Source: Vombatus ursinus
Taxonomy: Eukaryota > Chordata > Mammalia > Diprotodontia > Vombatidae
Assembly (NCBI RefSeq): GCF_900497805.2
Contig: NW_020954599.1
Span: 45,927,241-45,991,240, forward strand
Direction: 5' to 3'
Length of the DNA: 64,000 bases
Part shown: one piece after another, positions 10,335 to 20,989 of the stretch
How positions within the stretch are numbered: position 1 is the first letter of the stretch
Layout of the letters: every line of letters begins with the position of its first letter
Program-made: the position numbers and the translations under genes
The notes under the pieces: generated by a model
Database searches by the model: none
What the model was told of the DNA's origin: nothing
What the model saw: the letters and a program-made list of their open reading frames with translations, nothing else

Positions 10335-10800
10335 TTGCTACCGCTGCTGCCCTCCCCGCTCACTCCCTGCCTGCCCTTGGCAGCTCCCAGATCCGGAACT
10401 CCCCTATGCTCTCCACCTTCCTCCCTTAACTCTTTTTCCGCCTGCCACCCCCTCCCAGCAGCCCGCCCGCCGCCGCCGCTACAGCTGCTTCCCCGAGCTC
10501 TGAGCACCAACTCCTCTACTAGCTTCTGGCTCGCCGGATTTTTCTCTTCCGCCGCTCCAGCCCCCACAAACGCGACTCTCGGGGCTCTGCGCCGACGCAC
10601 CCCCGCCAACCTCCTTCCCGAGCCGTGCCAAGCTCTGCCTACCCTCGACCCTTCGCCTCCAGCCCCCTTTCGCCTCCACTGTGCAGAGCCGACCCTCCCT
10701 CCTAGCTAGCGGGCGGACTCCCCAACCTCACGCACCCCACTCTCCCGGCCCCTTTCTGCCCCCCACCCCAACTCCTCTTTCCTTGGCGTCTGGCTCTGAC

Positions 10801-12684
10801 ACAGCCTTAGCCCCGCGCCTTTTTAGTTTCTCAAAGCTACACAAACTTCCTCCCCTCCCTTCCCCACCCTACCCCACTTCTTAGGATTATTAATAACTTC
10901 TTAAGAGAGAAGCCACTGGTTTTCGGTTTCCCCTGTTTTAACATTGAGGGCTAGCCCACTCTGGGCTATAACCTTCCCTATAGTAACCCAGCGCCCCAAA
11001 ACCCCAACAGGGAAGACCTGAAACCAGGAAGTCTAGAGCAGCTGCAGCGGCAGCAGCTCCACGTGGCTGATTTATAGCCCCGAGGATTTTTTCTTATTGA
11101 TTGTTCTCGCTTTTTCACCCGGCTCCTTAAGGAGGTGGATTTGTAACTGAAAGGCCCAGGTGAGTTGTGCAAATATGAGACTGCCAGTGCTCGCTGGAGA
11201 GGCTCAATTGTAAAACCTGGTATTTCACTTTTTCATGAGTGAGATAGAAGCAAGTCTATGTGTTCCACCATCCTCCTTTCCTTTTAAGTCACGTTCTCAC
11301 AGCAAATAAAGGCAATATTGAAACTTAGCAAGTCTGGGAACTTGACTACGTTTTTATACGGAGAAATGATTTTCTAACCTCTCTTTTGCAGTCCCCCTCC
11401 CCCCTATTATTAGCCATCCCTAGCCTCGTTTCTACAACTTTTTTTTTCATTTGCTTGTTGAAAGGCTTACGTGATCAAATCTGTAGAGTGGGGGGGGGGC
11501 ATGCCTTTATGTGTTCATTACAGGCCTTCAGTAAATATTACACCAAATGTCTCCACCCTAAGAAAATATTCTTTCTCCTTTCTGCACAAGCTGTCATCTT
11601 TATTATAACAGGAAGTGGCGAACAGCTCTGTCCCATATTTAGCAAAACAATACTGCAGAAACAACAATACCAACAACAACAAAAAAGACCCGAGGACAAT
11701 CCGGGTAGACCTCTTTTCTGTTTACATTTACTTTAATTTAAATCAAATGAATTTTTGTTTGTTTTTTTAACTTATTTTTTAAGGCTTGGGGCAATGGTGA
11801 AAGGATTGTCAGTTCATTTAGAGGAATGGTGTTCTATAAGTGATGAGAGAAAGCATTCATTTATATCATTTATGTCGAAATATCTATATTTACATAGAGA
11901 CTGATACATTTTTACATGATTAGGGAATCAGAAGTAAGTATGTTTTACTAGGCTTGCAGCATACTGAGGCTCATAGTAAAAACTGAAAAATGTGGAAATG
12001 TCTTCCAGATTGCTCAGATTAATTTGCAGTAGCAAATAAGGTCGTGGGAGAATCCCTCTACATTTTAAGCATTTTGAGGATGTCTGAAAAACTAGACTCA
12101 CAAATCCATGGAATTCTTACTTTTAGAGGTAATTGAATTTTTAAAGGCCTTGTTGCCCTTGGCTTAATCAAAATTCGAACCAAAATTGTACCACTCGAAA
12201 CATTTGCTATTAGTTGTCCAGGTTTCTTTCCATAATCCCACCAGATCTCTATAAATCACCTGTTCAAATGAGAATATCATTCAATTTGCATTTATGATCA
12301 CTATGATTGCTTCAGCGGAGATTTCACATAAATACCCTCTTGGAGCTGTTAAGAAATTCAAACCTGGTACCACTTGGAACTAAACTGAGATAGAATACCA
12401 ACTGTCAGACTAATTGACTTTGGTTACTATGAACTCAAGGTACGTTTGAACCAGTGACCCATAAATTAAAGGCTTACATATCTCATTACCAATCCCCTGA
12501 ATGATTTAATCCCCTCCCCTTGGAGGATTTAGAGAAAGCATTTCTGGAAAGTATCTACGGTACAAAAAAAATTTTTTTTTCCAAGAAATACTACCATGTG
12601 GAAATAAAGCAATATTAAGGAAGGTGTAAGTACTGTGCTATAAGATTATTCATTTTATTAAGCATATACTGAATGTCTCAAAGA
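10801..12684. other. Promoter-upstream stretch, mostly repeat-poor
   Basis: No SINE, LINE or coding similarity recognised. It holds a G-run at 11490-11500, an A/CAA-rich patch at 11655-11685, and the candidate donor at 11160. It could contain upstream regulatory elements of GALNT7. Confidence 0.45.
11155..11165 (+). other. Candidate splice donor of a divergent transcript
   Basis: CCCAG followed by GTGAGT on the plus strand at 11155-11165 is a perfect donor, about 0.4-0.5 kb from the CpG island and pointing away from GALNT7. CpG-island promoters often fire a divergent noncoding transcript. No acceptor was identified, so this is only a candidate. Confidence 0.3.
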
Positions 12685-12941
12685 GGTAGATGGTGCAGGG
12701 GATGGTGCAGGTTCAGGGATAATGCCTGAAGTCAGGAAGACCTCAGTTTAAATTCACCCTCAGATACTTCCTAGCTGTGTGATCTTGGGTAAGTCACTTA
12801 ACCCTGTTTGCCTCAGTTTCCTGGTCTGGAAAACGAGCTGGAGAAGGAATGGCAAACCACTCTGGTGTCTTTGTCAAGAAAACCCCAAATGGGGCCATGA
12901 AGAGTCAGACATGTCAGAAAAACGACTGAACCACAACAAGG
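12685..12941 (+). repeat. RTE-tailed SINE (MAR1-like)
   Basis: Complete sense copy: AGTCAGGAAGACCTCAG, GTAAGTCACTTAACCCTG, GGCAAACCACTCTGG, CCCCAAATGGGGCCATGAAG, ending in a CAACAA tail. The open frame across it is SINE sequence, not a gene. Confidence 0.88.
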
Positions 12942-13006
12942 ATGTCTCAAAAGTTAGTGCAGTTTGTGGCTCTAATGCTGTAAATAGTAGCTTTAATAGT
13001 ATTGAC

Positions 13007-14012
13007 TGTCTCACAGGCATCTCAAACGCAGTATGAACAAAACAACTCATTATTGTTCCCCACAACTCACCCCTCTTCTCAACTTCCCCATTGCTTACTG
13101 AAGTAATTGCTTTTCTTCCACTCATCTAGAGTCACAGCCTTGGTATCTTCCTTAACTCCTCATTCTTCCTCACTCAGGATGTCCAATCTGATACTTGTTA
13201 TTGGGAATAAGAGAATTGGAGTGCACATCTTAGCTCCATCACTACTTGAATGATAATAGGCAAGTCACTCAACCTGGGCCTTAGTTTCCTCATTTGTAAA
13301 ATGAAGAAGTTGGACTGGATGACCTCAAAAGTCTCTTTTACTTTCTGGTCTACAATCCTATGAACATCTTCCCAATTGCACAGTCTCTAGGCTACTTCAG
13401 GCTCTCCTTATCTCTCCTTGCCTGGTCTGTGGCAATGGTTTCCTAATTGGTCTTCCTATTTCCAGTCTCTAAGTCATCTACGTGGCTACTGAAGTGATAT
13501 TCCTTAACCACAGTTCTTGTCACATCATCACTACCCTCAAGAAACTCTAGTGACTCCCTATTGCCTTTAGGAAAAATGCAGACTCCCTTGTTAGGCATTT
13601 AAGGCCCTTCATACTGCCTTTGGCCCACCCTGCCAGGTGTATTACACATTACAGCCCTTCATACATTCTACAATGCAGCCAAATTCACCTGTGTGTACTG
13701 TATATTTGGCATTTTATCCCCATCTTCATGCTTTTATAATCCTTTCTCACTTCTGTTTCTTACAATCCCTCACCTCCTTCAAAGCGTAGTTCAGGTGCCA
13801 CATTCTACCTGAAGCCTTTCCTGAACCTCCATCTGCTAGTTCCTCTCCCTCAAAATTGCTTTGTATGTATTTTGTATAAACTTAGCTGTGTATAGACACA
13901 TTGCTTCCCACGATCAAACAGGTGGAGCATTTAATTTGTGTCATTGTATCCCCAGTTCCTGGTAGTAGCTTAATAAATGCCTGTTGGTTGATTGATTGGT
14001 TGATCAGAGTCA
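13007..14012 (+). mobile_element. L2 LINE, 3' third, interrupted by a CORE-SINE
   Basis: Sense L2 sequence runs from CAGGCATCTCAAACGC through the block ACTCTAGTGACTCCCTATTG and TTCAAAGCGTAGTTCAGG to AGCTTAATAAATGCCTG and a TTGATTGATTGG tail. The antisense counterpart of this section is seen at 15800-16100. Coding capacity is lost. A CORE-SINE at 13196-13365 splits it. Confidence 0.8.
13196..13365 (+). repeat. CORE-SINE inserted in L2
   Basis: GGCAAGTCACTCAACCTGGG, CCTCATTTGTAAAATGAAG and GGATGACCTCAAAAGTCTC mark a sense CORE-SINE. L2 resumes after it with CAGTCTCTAGGCTACTTC. Confidence 0.75.
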
Positions 14013-14104
14013 TCTTTTTTCTTAGGATAGGTATATCTTAATTTAAACAAAACCAGTGCTTGGATCTGAACAAATGACAGATGACTTAATAAGTAGCATT
14101 TATA

Positions 14105-14368
14105 TGGGCAGCTAGGTGGCAAGATTGATACAGTGCCAGGCTTGGAATCAGGAAGACTCTTTTTTCTTAGTTCAGATCTAGCCTCAGAGACTTCCTGACT
14201 GTGTGACCCTGGGAAAGTCCCTTAACCCTATTTGCCTCAGTTTCCTCATCTGTAAAATGAGCTGATGAGGGAAGTGGCAAACCACTCCAGGATTTTTGCC
14301 AAAAAAGAAACCCAAATGGGATCGTGGAGAGTTAGACTTGGTTGAAATGACTGAACAACAACAACAGC
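14105..14368 (+). repeat. RTE-tailed SINE (MAR1-like)
   Basis: Complete sense copy from GGGCAGCTAGGTGGC through CCCTATTTGCCTCAGTTTCC and GGCAAACCACTCCAGG to GAACAACAACAACA. Confidence 0.9.
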
Positions 14369-14585
14369 ATTTGTATGGTGCCTCTTGCAAAGCACTTTAT
14401 ACATTTTTATCTCTTTGGTCCTCACAACAACCCTTCAAGGTAGGTGATTTTTACAGTTGAGGAAACTGAAACAAACACAGGTTAAGTGACTCTTCTAGGG
14501 TCACACAGCTAATAAGTGTCTGAGGTAGGATTCAAATCCTGGTCTTCCGGACGCCAAATCCAGTGCTCTATCCACTAACTGCCTA
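14369..14585 (-). repeat. THER1/MIR CORE-SINE
   Basis: Antisense: GCAAAGCACTTTATAC, CCTCACAACAACCCTTC, GAGGAAACTGAAACAAAC and TCACACAGCTAATAAGTGTC. Adjoins the tail of the preceding SINE. Confidence 0.8.
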
Positions 14586-14974
14586 CTGTGTGTCTCTTCC
14601 ATTGGTGCGTATCACAATCTACCCATGACCTCTCATCCTCTGCAGCTCTTGTCCATAACCTTCCCTGAGTCCCACCGGAAGTCTGCCCAATTTCACATCA
14701 CGAGGGTACCGGTGCAATGGATGGTCCTTGTCTGCTTCATGGCTGGTCCGCCTCTCTATAGGGAATACCCCTTCAGTTTGTTCTTTGTTCTGAACATCAG
14801 CCGTGTCAGTGACAGAGCACCATTGTTTTATGCCTCACTTCATATTAATAATCAGAGGCTCATGGGGCAAAGTTATTCCATTGTTGTTGTGTTAAGGAAT
14901 CTTTTATGATCTCAGTATACAAGACTCCTTTTAAAAAAAGAGCCTTTTGGAGGAGATCTCAACCAAATAAAATA
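14586..14974. other. Unclassified stretch
   Basis: Contains a 94-codon plus-strand open frame (14625-14909) with no protein I recognise and no splice signals that I trust. Could be a degraded transposon piece. Confidence 0.35.
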
Positions 14975-15212
14975 CATGGCACAGTCAATAGAGTGCTAGG
15001 CCTGGAATCAGAACTCGGATCAAATATGGCTTCAGATGCTTACTAGCTGTGTGACCCTGGGTAAGTCATTTAACTTCTATTTGCCTGTTATCTGTAAAAT
15101 AGGGAAACACTGGAGAAAGAAATGGCAAAGCACTCTAGTACCTTTGCTAAGAAAACCTCATGGTTCATGGGGTCATGAAGAGTCAGACACAACTGAACAA
15201 CAAAATACAGTG
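14975..15212 (+). repeat. RTE-tailed SINE (MAR1-like)
   Basis: Sense copy with CAATAGAGTGCTAGGCCTGG, CTAGCTGTGTGACCCTGGG, GGTCATGAAGAGTCAGACAC and GAACAACAAAA. Several small internal deletions. Confidence 0.85.
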
Positions 15213-15427
15213 GGATTTTATATTCTTTGAGCCTTTTAATCAGTTTTGTGAATGTAAAAAAATGACATGCTATAGAATATCCTTTGTCGATGCTTTATAG
15301 AAGCTTTGCTTTCCTCCTATTTTCATATTTTATTATATTAGTAATCATTTATATACTGCTTTAAAGTTCGCAAAGCATTTTGCAGATATTTCATTCAATT
15401 CATTAATTCAACTAGCATTTATTAAGA

Positions 15428-15555
15428 TATTGTGTGACCCTGGACAAGTCACTTAATCTCTCTGAGCCTCAGTTTCCTCATCTGTAAAATGAAGTGCTGG
15501 AACTCTAAGTTCCTACTGTAACCCTTTCAGTTCTAAATCTATGATCCTTAAATGT
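15428..15555 (+). repeat. CORE-SINE inserted in L2 tail
   Basis: GTGTGACCCTGGACAAGTC, CTCATCTGTAAAATGAAG and CCCTTTCAGTTCTAAATC. L2 3' sequence lies on both sides. Confidence 0.75.
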
Positions 15556-16287
15556 CTGCTATGTGTCAGACCTCAGGTTAGGCTCAGGAAATTAAAAAAA
15601 AATTTTTTAACAGTGCTTGTCCTCAAGGAGCTTATACCTTTGAAGAAAACAATGGATTCTGTGAGGCAGGGGTGAGGAGGGAGTGAAACCATCATGGGAG
15701 ACAGCCTGTGCTAAGGCACTGGGATAAGAAATGTAATGTCATGTATGAAATAAAGCCAGTGGGCCAGATTAGCAGGCATTTAGTATATGTGAAGTAAGCC
15801 TAGAAAGGTAGGTTGTAGTGAAATTGTGGAAGGCTTTAACTGATAAACAATGAGTTTATATTTGGTCCTAGAGACAATGGGGAACCCCTGGAGCTTCCTG
15901 AGTAGGAGAGGGCCATGGTCAGTTCTGGACTTAAGGAATATCAATTTCTTGGCTGCCCAGAGGGTGAATTGGAGACGGAAGAGATGAGATGGGGAAAGAA
16001 CAGAAAGGAGGCAATCGCAGTAATGCACGCAAGAAGTGATGGGGGCCTGAACTATGGTAGTAGCTGTGTACGTGGGCAAAAAGGGATGACTATGTGGAAC
16101 TTTAGCAGTGTGCTAGATAAGTGTTGGCATCTGATTGGATGTGAGTAAAGAGGGAAACCAAGGAATCAAAAATGATTCTGAATTTTTGAACCTGCTTTTG
16201 ACAGAAATAGGAAAATTTGGAAGGTGGGGGTGGGGTGAGGTTTAAGGGAAAAATAAAATAAGTTCAATTTTTGACGTGCTAAATTTA

Positions 16288-16515
16288 AGGCATCTAGATT
16301 ACACAGTAGATAGAGTGCTAGACTTGCAGTCAGGAAAGCCTGAGTTAAAATCCTGGCTCAGACACTTTCAAGATGTATGACCCTGGGTAAGTTACTTACC
16401 CTCTCTCTCAGCCTCAATTTCCTGATCTGTAAAATGGGGTTAATAATAACACCTACATCACAAGGTTGTTGTGAGAATCAGGCATTTTGGAAACCTTAAA
16501 GTACTATCTATTTGT
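16288..16515 (+). repeat. THER1/MIR CORE-SINE inserted in L2
   Basis: Sense copy: AGTAGATAGAGTGCTAGAC, ATGACCCTGGGTAAGTTAC, GATCTGTAAAATGGGG, AAGGTTGTTGTGAGAATC and CTTAAAGTACTATC. A short CA/TA repeat follows at 16515-16560. Confidence 0.82.
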
Positions 16516-17471
16516 CTATACACACATATACATATATCATACATATGGTATATATCAGTTATTATTATAATTAATATCTAGATGGAGATGGCCGATAGGC
16601 AGTTGGTGATGTGGGACTAGAATTCAAGAAAGAACCTGGAGTAAGGATATACAGGCCTGCGAGCCGTATGCATGGTGGCTGGAATTGAGCCCTTGGGAGC
16701 TGATGACGTAACCAGGGTGGTTACTTCTTGAGAAGAGAATAGAAAGAGAAGAGAACCCAAGACAGTCCTTAGATAAATCTTTTCATATGGTTAGGACAAA
16801 GATGGTGATCTTGTAAGGGAATAGTTAGACAAGCAGGAGGAGAACCAGGAAAACCTGGGGCAGTGAGAGGGTTAACAGTGTCAAATGCTATAGAGAGGTC
16901 AAGAGGGATAAGGCCTGCGATAAGGTCGCCAGATCTGGCAATTGAGAAATTATTGGTAACCTTGGAAACGGCAGTATTAGTCGAGTGATAGGATTGGAAG
17001 CAATTATGCGTGGTTGAGAATTCTATGACGAGAAAGTGGAGGTAAAAAGAATAGACAGCATTTTCCAGGAGTTTGGAGAAGAGATACCGGATGTTAACTT
17101 GAGGGAATAACAGGATGGAGTGAAAGGATTTTAATGTTGGAGGAGATCTGAGTATGCTTTTAAGCAATAGGGATGGAACTAGTGGATAAAGAGAGTTTGA
17201 AAACTAGACAGAGAAATTAATTGAAAGGACAATCTACTGGAGGGGATAATATGATCAAGGGCCCAAGTTGAGGGTTTGGTAGGGGAAGAGCCACCTCTGT
17301 CTGCCAGACTGGAACAAAGGAGGCTAGAATGAGTGATGATGCTTGAGTGATTTTCAGTGTAGAGTCAGAGAGAAGAGGGAGCCTGAGACAGATGGCTTCA
17401 ATTTTTTCAGTGACATATTTGGTGAGATTACCTACTGAGCAGGAAGAGGGAGGCTGTGTTTGAGGATCACT

Positions 17472-17645
17472 GATGCTCACAATAGTCCTGTAAGGTAAAT
17501 AATGCAGATGGCATTACCTCCGTTTTACTGATCAGGAAAAAAACTCCAAGAATTTAAGTCATTTGACTATGATTACACTGAACCCGGATCGCTCATGACT
17601 CCCAACTCCAGCAGGGTTCGTAGTTACTGATGTCCTCTAAATCAC
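17472..17645 (-). repeat. MIR CORE-SINE
   Basis: Antisense MIR: CTCACAATAGTCCTGTAAGG, CCGTTTTACTGATCAGG and a GAACCCGGATCGC region. Strongly diverged. Confidence 0.6.
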
Positions 17646-18149
17646 ATTTTTTTTTCTTTTTTGGTGGTTTTTATCCAAATGCTCAGCCATTGTCCCCTCT
17701 TGCAGATATCTTGAGAAGCAATCATTCAGCACCTTCAGAATTGTGTTGCTTCTAATGCAGAGCTCCTCTGCCTCCATTTATTTGCTCTGGTCCAGCTGCT
17801 TCTCCAGTCTTCATTTTCTTTAATGTCATTTCTGCTTCCTCATGTAGCAAGCACATCAGGGACTGCAGTGTTAGAGTCCAAATGTTGAGAAGCCACTGTC
17901 ATAGATGAGAAAATATTTTCTTAGAGAGATGATGACAAACAGTTGGAAGAAAAAGCTAGGGGGTGATTATTTGCTTTACCAAGTAATTCACAACATCCTG
18001 GAGCTATTCCACTGGTTCTTTTTAATATTTCACAGTTACCAACATAGTACTTAGGATTTCTTTTCAGTTTTCTTTCCTTTTTACATGACTAACCCACCTC
18101 CTTTTCTTATCATCCCTAATAGTTTGGAAAGCATATTAATTTTGGAGGC
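17646..18149. other. Stretch without recognised features
   Basis: No repeat or gene recognised apart from a T-rich run at about 17648. Confidence 0.4.
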
Positions 18150-18352
18150 TGCTCTGTGGAACAGTGGACAGAATGCTGGGCTTGGAGTGAGGAAGACCTG
18201 GTCTTCAGTTCTGTTTTAGATATTTGCTAAATGTGTGACCCTTGGTAAGTTGGATCAATCTCTCTGTGCCTCAGTTTCTTCATCTATAAAATTAAAGAAT
18301 TGGATTCAGTAGCATCTGAGATTTTTCCCAGTCTTAAATCATCTATCATCAA
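18150..18352 (+). repeat. CORE-SINE
   Basis: GAACAGTGGACAGAATGCTG, GAGGAAGACCTGG, TGCCTCAGTTTCTTCATC and a diverged 3' GATTCAGTAGCATCTGAG end. Confidence 0.7.
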
Positions 18353-18354
18353 AG

Positions 18355-18475
18355 GAGCTGAGTTCAGATCCCACTTACGATATTACTTTTGTGACCTTGG
18401 GCAAGTCCTAGACCTCAGTTTCCACACCTGTAAAATAAGGGAACTTAAGTAGAGGGTCTTTGAGGAACCTCATAT
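18355..18475 (+). repeat. CORE-SINE fragment
   Basis: GTGACCTTGGGCAAGTCC and CCTCAGTTTCCACACCTGT. Directly follows the previous copy. Confidence 0.6.
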
Positions 18476-18489
18476 GAATTCAGAACCTC

Positions 18490-19005
18490 TCATGAGTTTA
18501 AATACAGCCTTAAACACTTACTGGCTGTGTGACCCTGGCCAAGTCATTTAACCTCTGTTTGCCTCAGTTTCATCAACTGCAAATGGGCAGCTAGGTGGCG
18601 CAGTGGATAGAGTCAGGAAGTGGCCTGCAGTCAGGAAGACTCATCTTCCTGAGTTTAGTTCTGGCCTCAGACACTTACTAGCTGTGTGATCCTGGGTAAG
18701 TCACTTAACCCTGTTTGCCTCAGTTTCCTCATCTGTAAAATGAGCTGGAGACAGAAATGGCAAATCACTCCAATATCTTTGCCAAGAAAACCCCAAATGG
18801 GGTCACAGAGAGTCATATATGACTGAACAACAATTTTATCACAACCATATTACTGCAACTTGTTCATCTATTCTCCCATCAACTGTAAAATGGGGATAGT
18901 AGTAGCACTTACTTCAAAGTGTTGTGAGGATCAAACGAGATAATATTTGCAAAAGCACTTAACACATTGCCTGGCACATAAGTAGGCACTCTATAAATGC
19001 TTACT
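18490..19005 (+). repeat. THER1/MIR CORE-SINE split by an RTE-tailed SINE
   Basis: The 5' part (CTGGCTGTGTGACCCTGGCC at 18520-18540) runs to CATCAACTGCAAATG. The 3' part restarts with CATCAACTGTAAAATGGGG at about 18878 and continues through GTGTTGTGAGGATC and CACATTGCCTGGCAC. The repeated CATCAACTG suggests the target duplication, although extra sequence separates the right copy from the insert. Confidence 0.65.
18586..18833 (+). repeat. RTE-tailed SINE nested in a CORE-SINE
   Basis: Complete sense copy from GGGCAGCTAGGTGGCGCAG through CCCCAAATGGGGTCACAG to ACTGAACAACAA. Confidence 0.9.
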
Positions 19006-19361
19006 CCCTTTCCATTATAGATTTAGATCTATGTTCCAATGGAGTCTGGGATTGAACACATGCCCTCATTTCCTTTTGTTCTACTTCTTGTAGCAAGTTT
19101 ATAATATGAGGTAACCTACTTAAACCCATCATGAAACTTGCCGTTGGCCTTCAGACAACTTTTAATGTTGATTCCTCTGAAATGAGAGCATTCCATGATT
19201 CTCAGTGATACGTCATCACATTGAGGATACTGAAGTGGGGTTTGGGCATTGAATATCTTGGATCTTGGGATCATTGAAAGCATTGTGACATTTCCCCAGT
19301 TCAATCCCATCTAGCCTGATCTGTCCATCCAATCAGCTGCCTAGGATATGGCTCTCTATAT
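19006..19361. other. Stretch without recognised features
   Basis: No supported gene or repeat seen. Confidence 0.4.
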
Positions 19362-19613
19362 AGTTCACTCGTTTCAGTTGTGTCTGACTCTTTGTGGCCC
19401 TATTTGGGGTTTTCTTGGCAAAGATACTGGACTAGTTTTCCATTTCCTTCTCCAACTCATTTTACAGACAAAGAAAATGAGGCAAACAGGGTTAAATGAC
19501 TTGCCCAGGGTCACACAGGTAGTAAGAGTTTGAAGCCAGATTTGAACTCAGGAAGATGAGTCTTCCTAACTCCAGGCCTGGCACTCTATCCACTGTACCA
19601 CCTAGCTGCCCCA
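19362..19613 (-). repeat. RTE-tailed SINE (MAR1-like)
   Basis: Antisense full copy: TTGTGTCTGACTCTTTGTGG, GGGGTTTTCTTGGCAAAG, GAGGCAAACAGGGTTAAATG and CCACCTAGCTGCCCC. Confidence 0.9.
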
Positions 19614-19689
19614 CTATGTCCATATAGATCTCTATTTACATTTCTTTGTGTCTATTTGTATCTGCATTTTTGTCTCTATCCCTCTAGAG

Positions 19690-20156
19690 CAAGAGTTCTT
19701 AACCTTTATTATGTCATGTACACCTAGGGAATCTAGTAAAGCCTGTGGACCCCTTCTCAGAGTGATGTTTTTAAATCTATAAAATAAAATAGGATCACAA
19801 AGAAAAATAATATTTAAATATAATTATTAAAAATTTTTTAAAAATTTATGAGTTTATCTAGGGGTGGGTCTGACAATGGTAGTAATTTTAAAATAATGAG
19901 CATAAATGATATTTTGATATTTCTGTGACAACTGTAATATGATATGAAAAGATCTGATTTCTCTTGGTGATAAAGTCATAGGTACTGCTAATACTGCCTT
20001 GGTTTGTTGCCTACATTCATAACTGAAGGAAATGCTAAAATTTAGTTTGAGGTTTGAGAAAATAAGTAAAATAAATTATGATTTTTTTTTTCTTCCCATC
20101 CAAGTTCATGGATGTCCTGAAATCTATGCGTGGATTCCTGGTTAAGAACATCTATT
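19690..20156 (-). mobile_element. hAT-like DNA transposon (GTTCTTAACC family), longest copy
   Basis: Begins with GAGTTCTTAACC and ends with GGTTAAGAACATC, so both terminal inverted repeats are present and the termini are complementary over about 10 bp. The interior matches the copies at 2800 and 38105 (GTGGACCCCTTCTCAGAG). Non-coding, so nonautonomous. Confidence 0.7.
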
Positions 20157-20229
20157 TTAGAGCTGGCTGAGCCTGGAAAGGCTCCAGAGATCATTAGCCC
20201 TAGGAGTGTGCTTGTCATCTCAGGTGTGC

Positions 20230-20445
20230 CAATAAATAAGAGGCAGCATGGGCCACTAGAATGAATACTGGATTTGTATTCAGAGTACCTGGATTTAAAT
20301 CCTAGCTCTGCCACTTCAAAAATAAAAAAACACTTATATAGTGCTTTAATTTTTCAAGCTGTTATTCATCTCCAAAATGAGGGGCTAGAACTGAATGACA
20401 TCTGGAGTCCCTTCCCACTTTGTATCTATCATTCTTTAATACCTG
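20230..20445 (+). repeat. CORE-SINE
   Basis: CAGCATGGGCCACTAGAATG, CTGGATTTAAATCCTAGCTC, CATCTCCAAAATGAGGGGC and GGAGTCCCTTCCCACTTTG. An A-rich interruption lies near 20320. Confidence 0.65.
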
Positions 20446-20447
20446 CT

Positions 20448-20935
20448 TTACATTGCCCTGGTCAGACCCTACCTGGAATACTGTGTTCAGTACGGGGGGC
20501 CACATTTTAGGAAGGATGTTTGACAGATCAGTGTATCCAGGGGAGAAGAGTGAGGTGCTGGAGACCATGATGAAGGACCTTGGATTGTTTAGCTTAGAGT
20601 AGAAATGACCTAGCTGGTATAGTGATTGCTGGTGATTAGATTTCTTTTGGCTCTCCCACCCCCAACCCCACCCTGCCAAGGTTTGTCACTAGAAGAGATG
20701 TGTTGAAATTTCAGAAAGGCTGATTTCCATAAGATTAAGGAAAAGCTTAATAGCTGTCCAGGTACAGAATGGGATGTTTCTGGAGGTAGTAATCACCCAT
20801 TAATGGATATCTTCAAGTAGAGAATGAATAACCACTTGTGATGCTTGCTATACAGGACATTCCATTTCAAGTCAGCTTACATGACCTCTGGAGGCCCCTC
20901 CCAACCCCAACATTCTGTGACCCTCTGCCTCAGAG
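20448..20935 (+). mobile_element. L3/CR1 LINE 3' end
   Basis: Sense order typical of CR1/L3 tails: TGGAATACTGTGTTCAGTAC, CCACATTTTAGGAAGGATG, GGAAAAGCTTAATAGCTGTCC, GAATGGGATG and CATGACCTCTGGAGG. An extra C-rich patch lies at 20655-20680. No intact frame. Confidence 0.75.
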
Positions 20936-20989
20936 TAATAATTTACTGGAATCTAGGCTTACATGAAAAAATAGTAAAATATATAATAA

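Larger units (their letters stand above)
10124..10720 (-). promoter_or_regulatory. GALNT7: GALNT7 5' leader and core promoter zone
   Basis: Upstream of the start codon the minus strand is G/A-rich with a trinucleotide tract and a quadruplex motif. It contains no ATG up to 10941. The transcription start cannot be placed from sequence alone, so the leader length is unknown. The frame of the start codon stays open for about 160 codons upstream but has only non-ATG codons. Confidence 0.6.
9060..10800. promoter_or_regulatory. GALNT7: CpG island of GALNT7 promoter and exon 1
   Basis: The only GC-rich, CpG-rich block in the window. CpG is densest at about 9280-9600, inside intron 1, with GCGCGCGC runs at 9340-9348 and many CGG/GCC trinucleotides. 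It stays high across exon 1 (9998-10123) and grades into a C/T-rich stretch (10200-10900) on the plus strand. A GC box (GGGGCGGGG) lies at about 9725. No convincing TATA box is placed for a start near exon 1, so a dispersed CpG-island promoter is likely. Open frames here on both strands are compositional artefacts. Confidence 0.85.
15405..17470 (-). mobile_element. L2 LINE with reverse-transcriptase remnant
   Basis: Read on the minus strand this is a 5'-truncated L2. Around 16769-17167 an open frame keeps RT fingers and palm similarity: KLLENAV, then FQSYHSTNTAVSKVTNN and the motif-A block LDLSIAFDTV, which compares with LDLSAAFDTVDH in L2/CR1 polymerases. Downstream sections (15600-16100) match the L2 3' coding and UTR region, ending at ATGTGTCAGACCTCAGG at the 3' edge. 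The frame breaks outside the RT patch and two SINEs (15428, 16288) interrupt it, so it is dead. It is the longest L2 in the window. Confidence 0.8.

Noticed and set aside
9794-10609. Long minus-strand open frame containing GALNT7 exon 1 with about 160 extra N-terminal residues and intron read-through
   Set aside because: The upstream part begins at a TTG, contains no ATG and is low-complexity GC-rich sequence. The downstream part passes a perfect splice donor. Only the 42 codons from the first ATG are annotated.
10815-10830. TATA-like TAAAAAGG on the minus strand upstream of GALNT7
   Set aside because: About 700 bp from the start codon, weak match, and a CpG-island promoter seldom uses a TATA box. 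Not enough to place a start.
12779-13036. 85-codon plus-strand frame
   Set aside because: Most of it is the RTE-tailed SINE. The same peptide pieces recur in other copies (for example 36990 and 46048).
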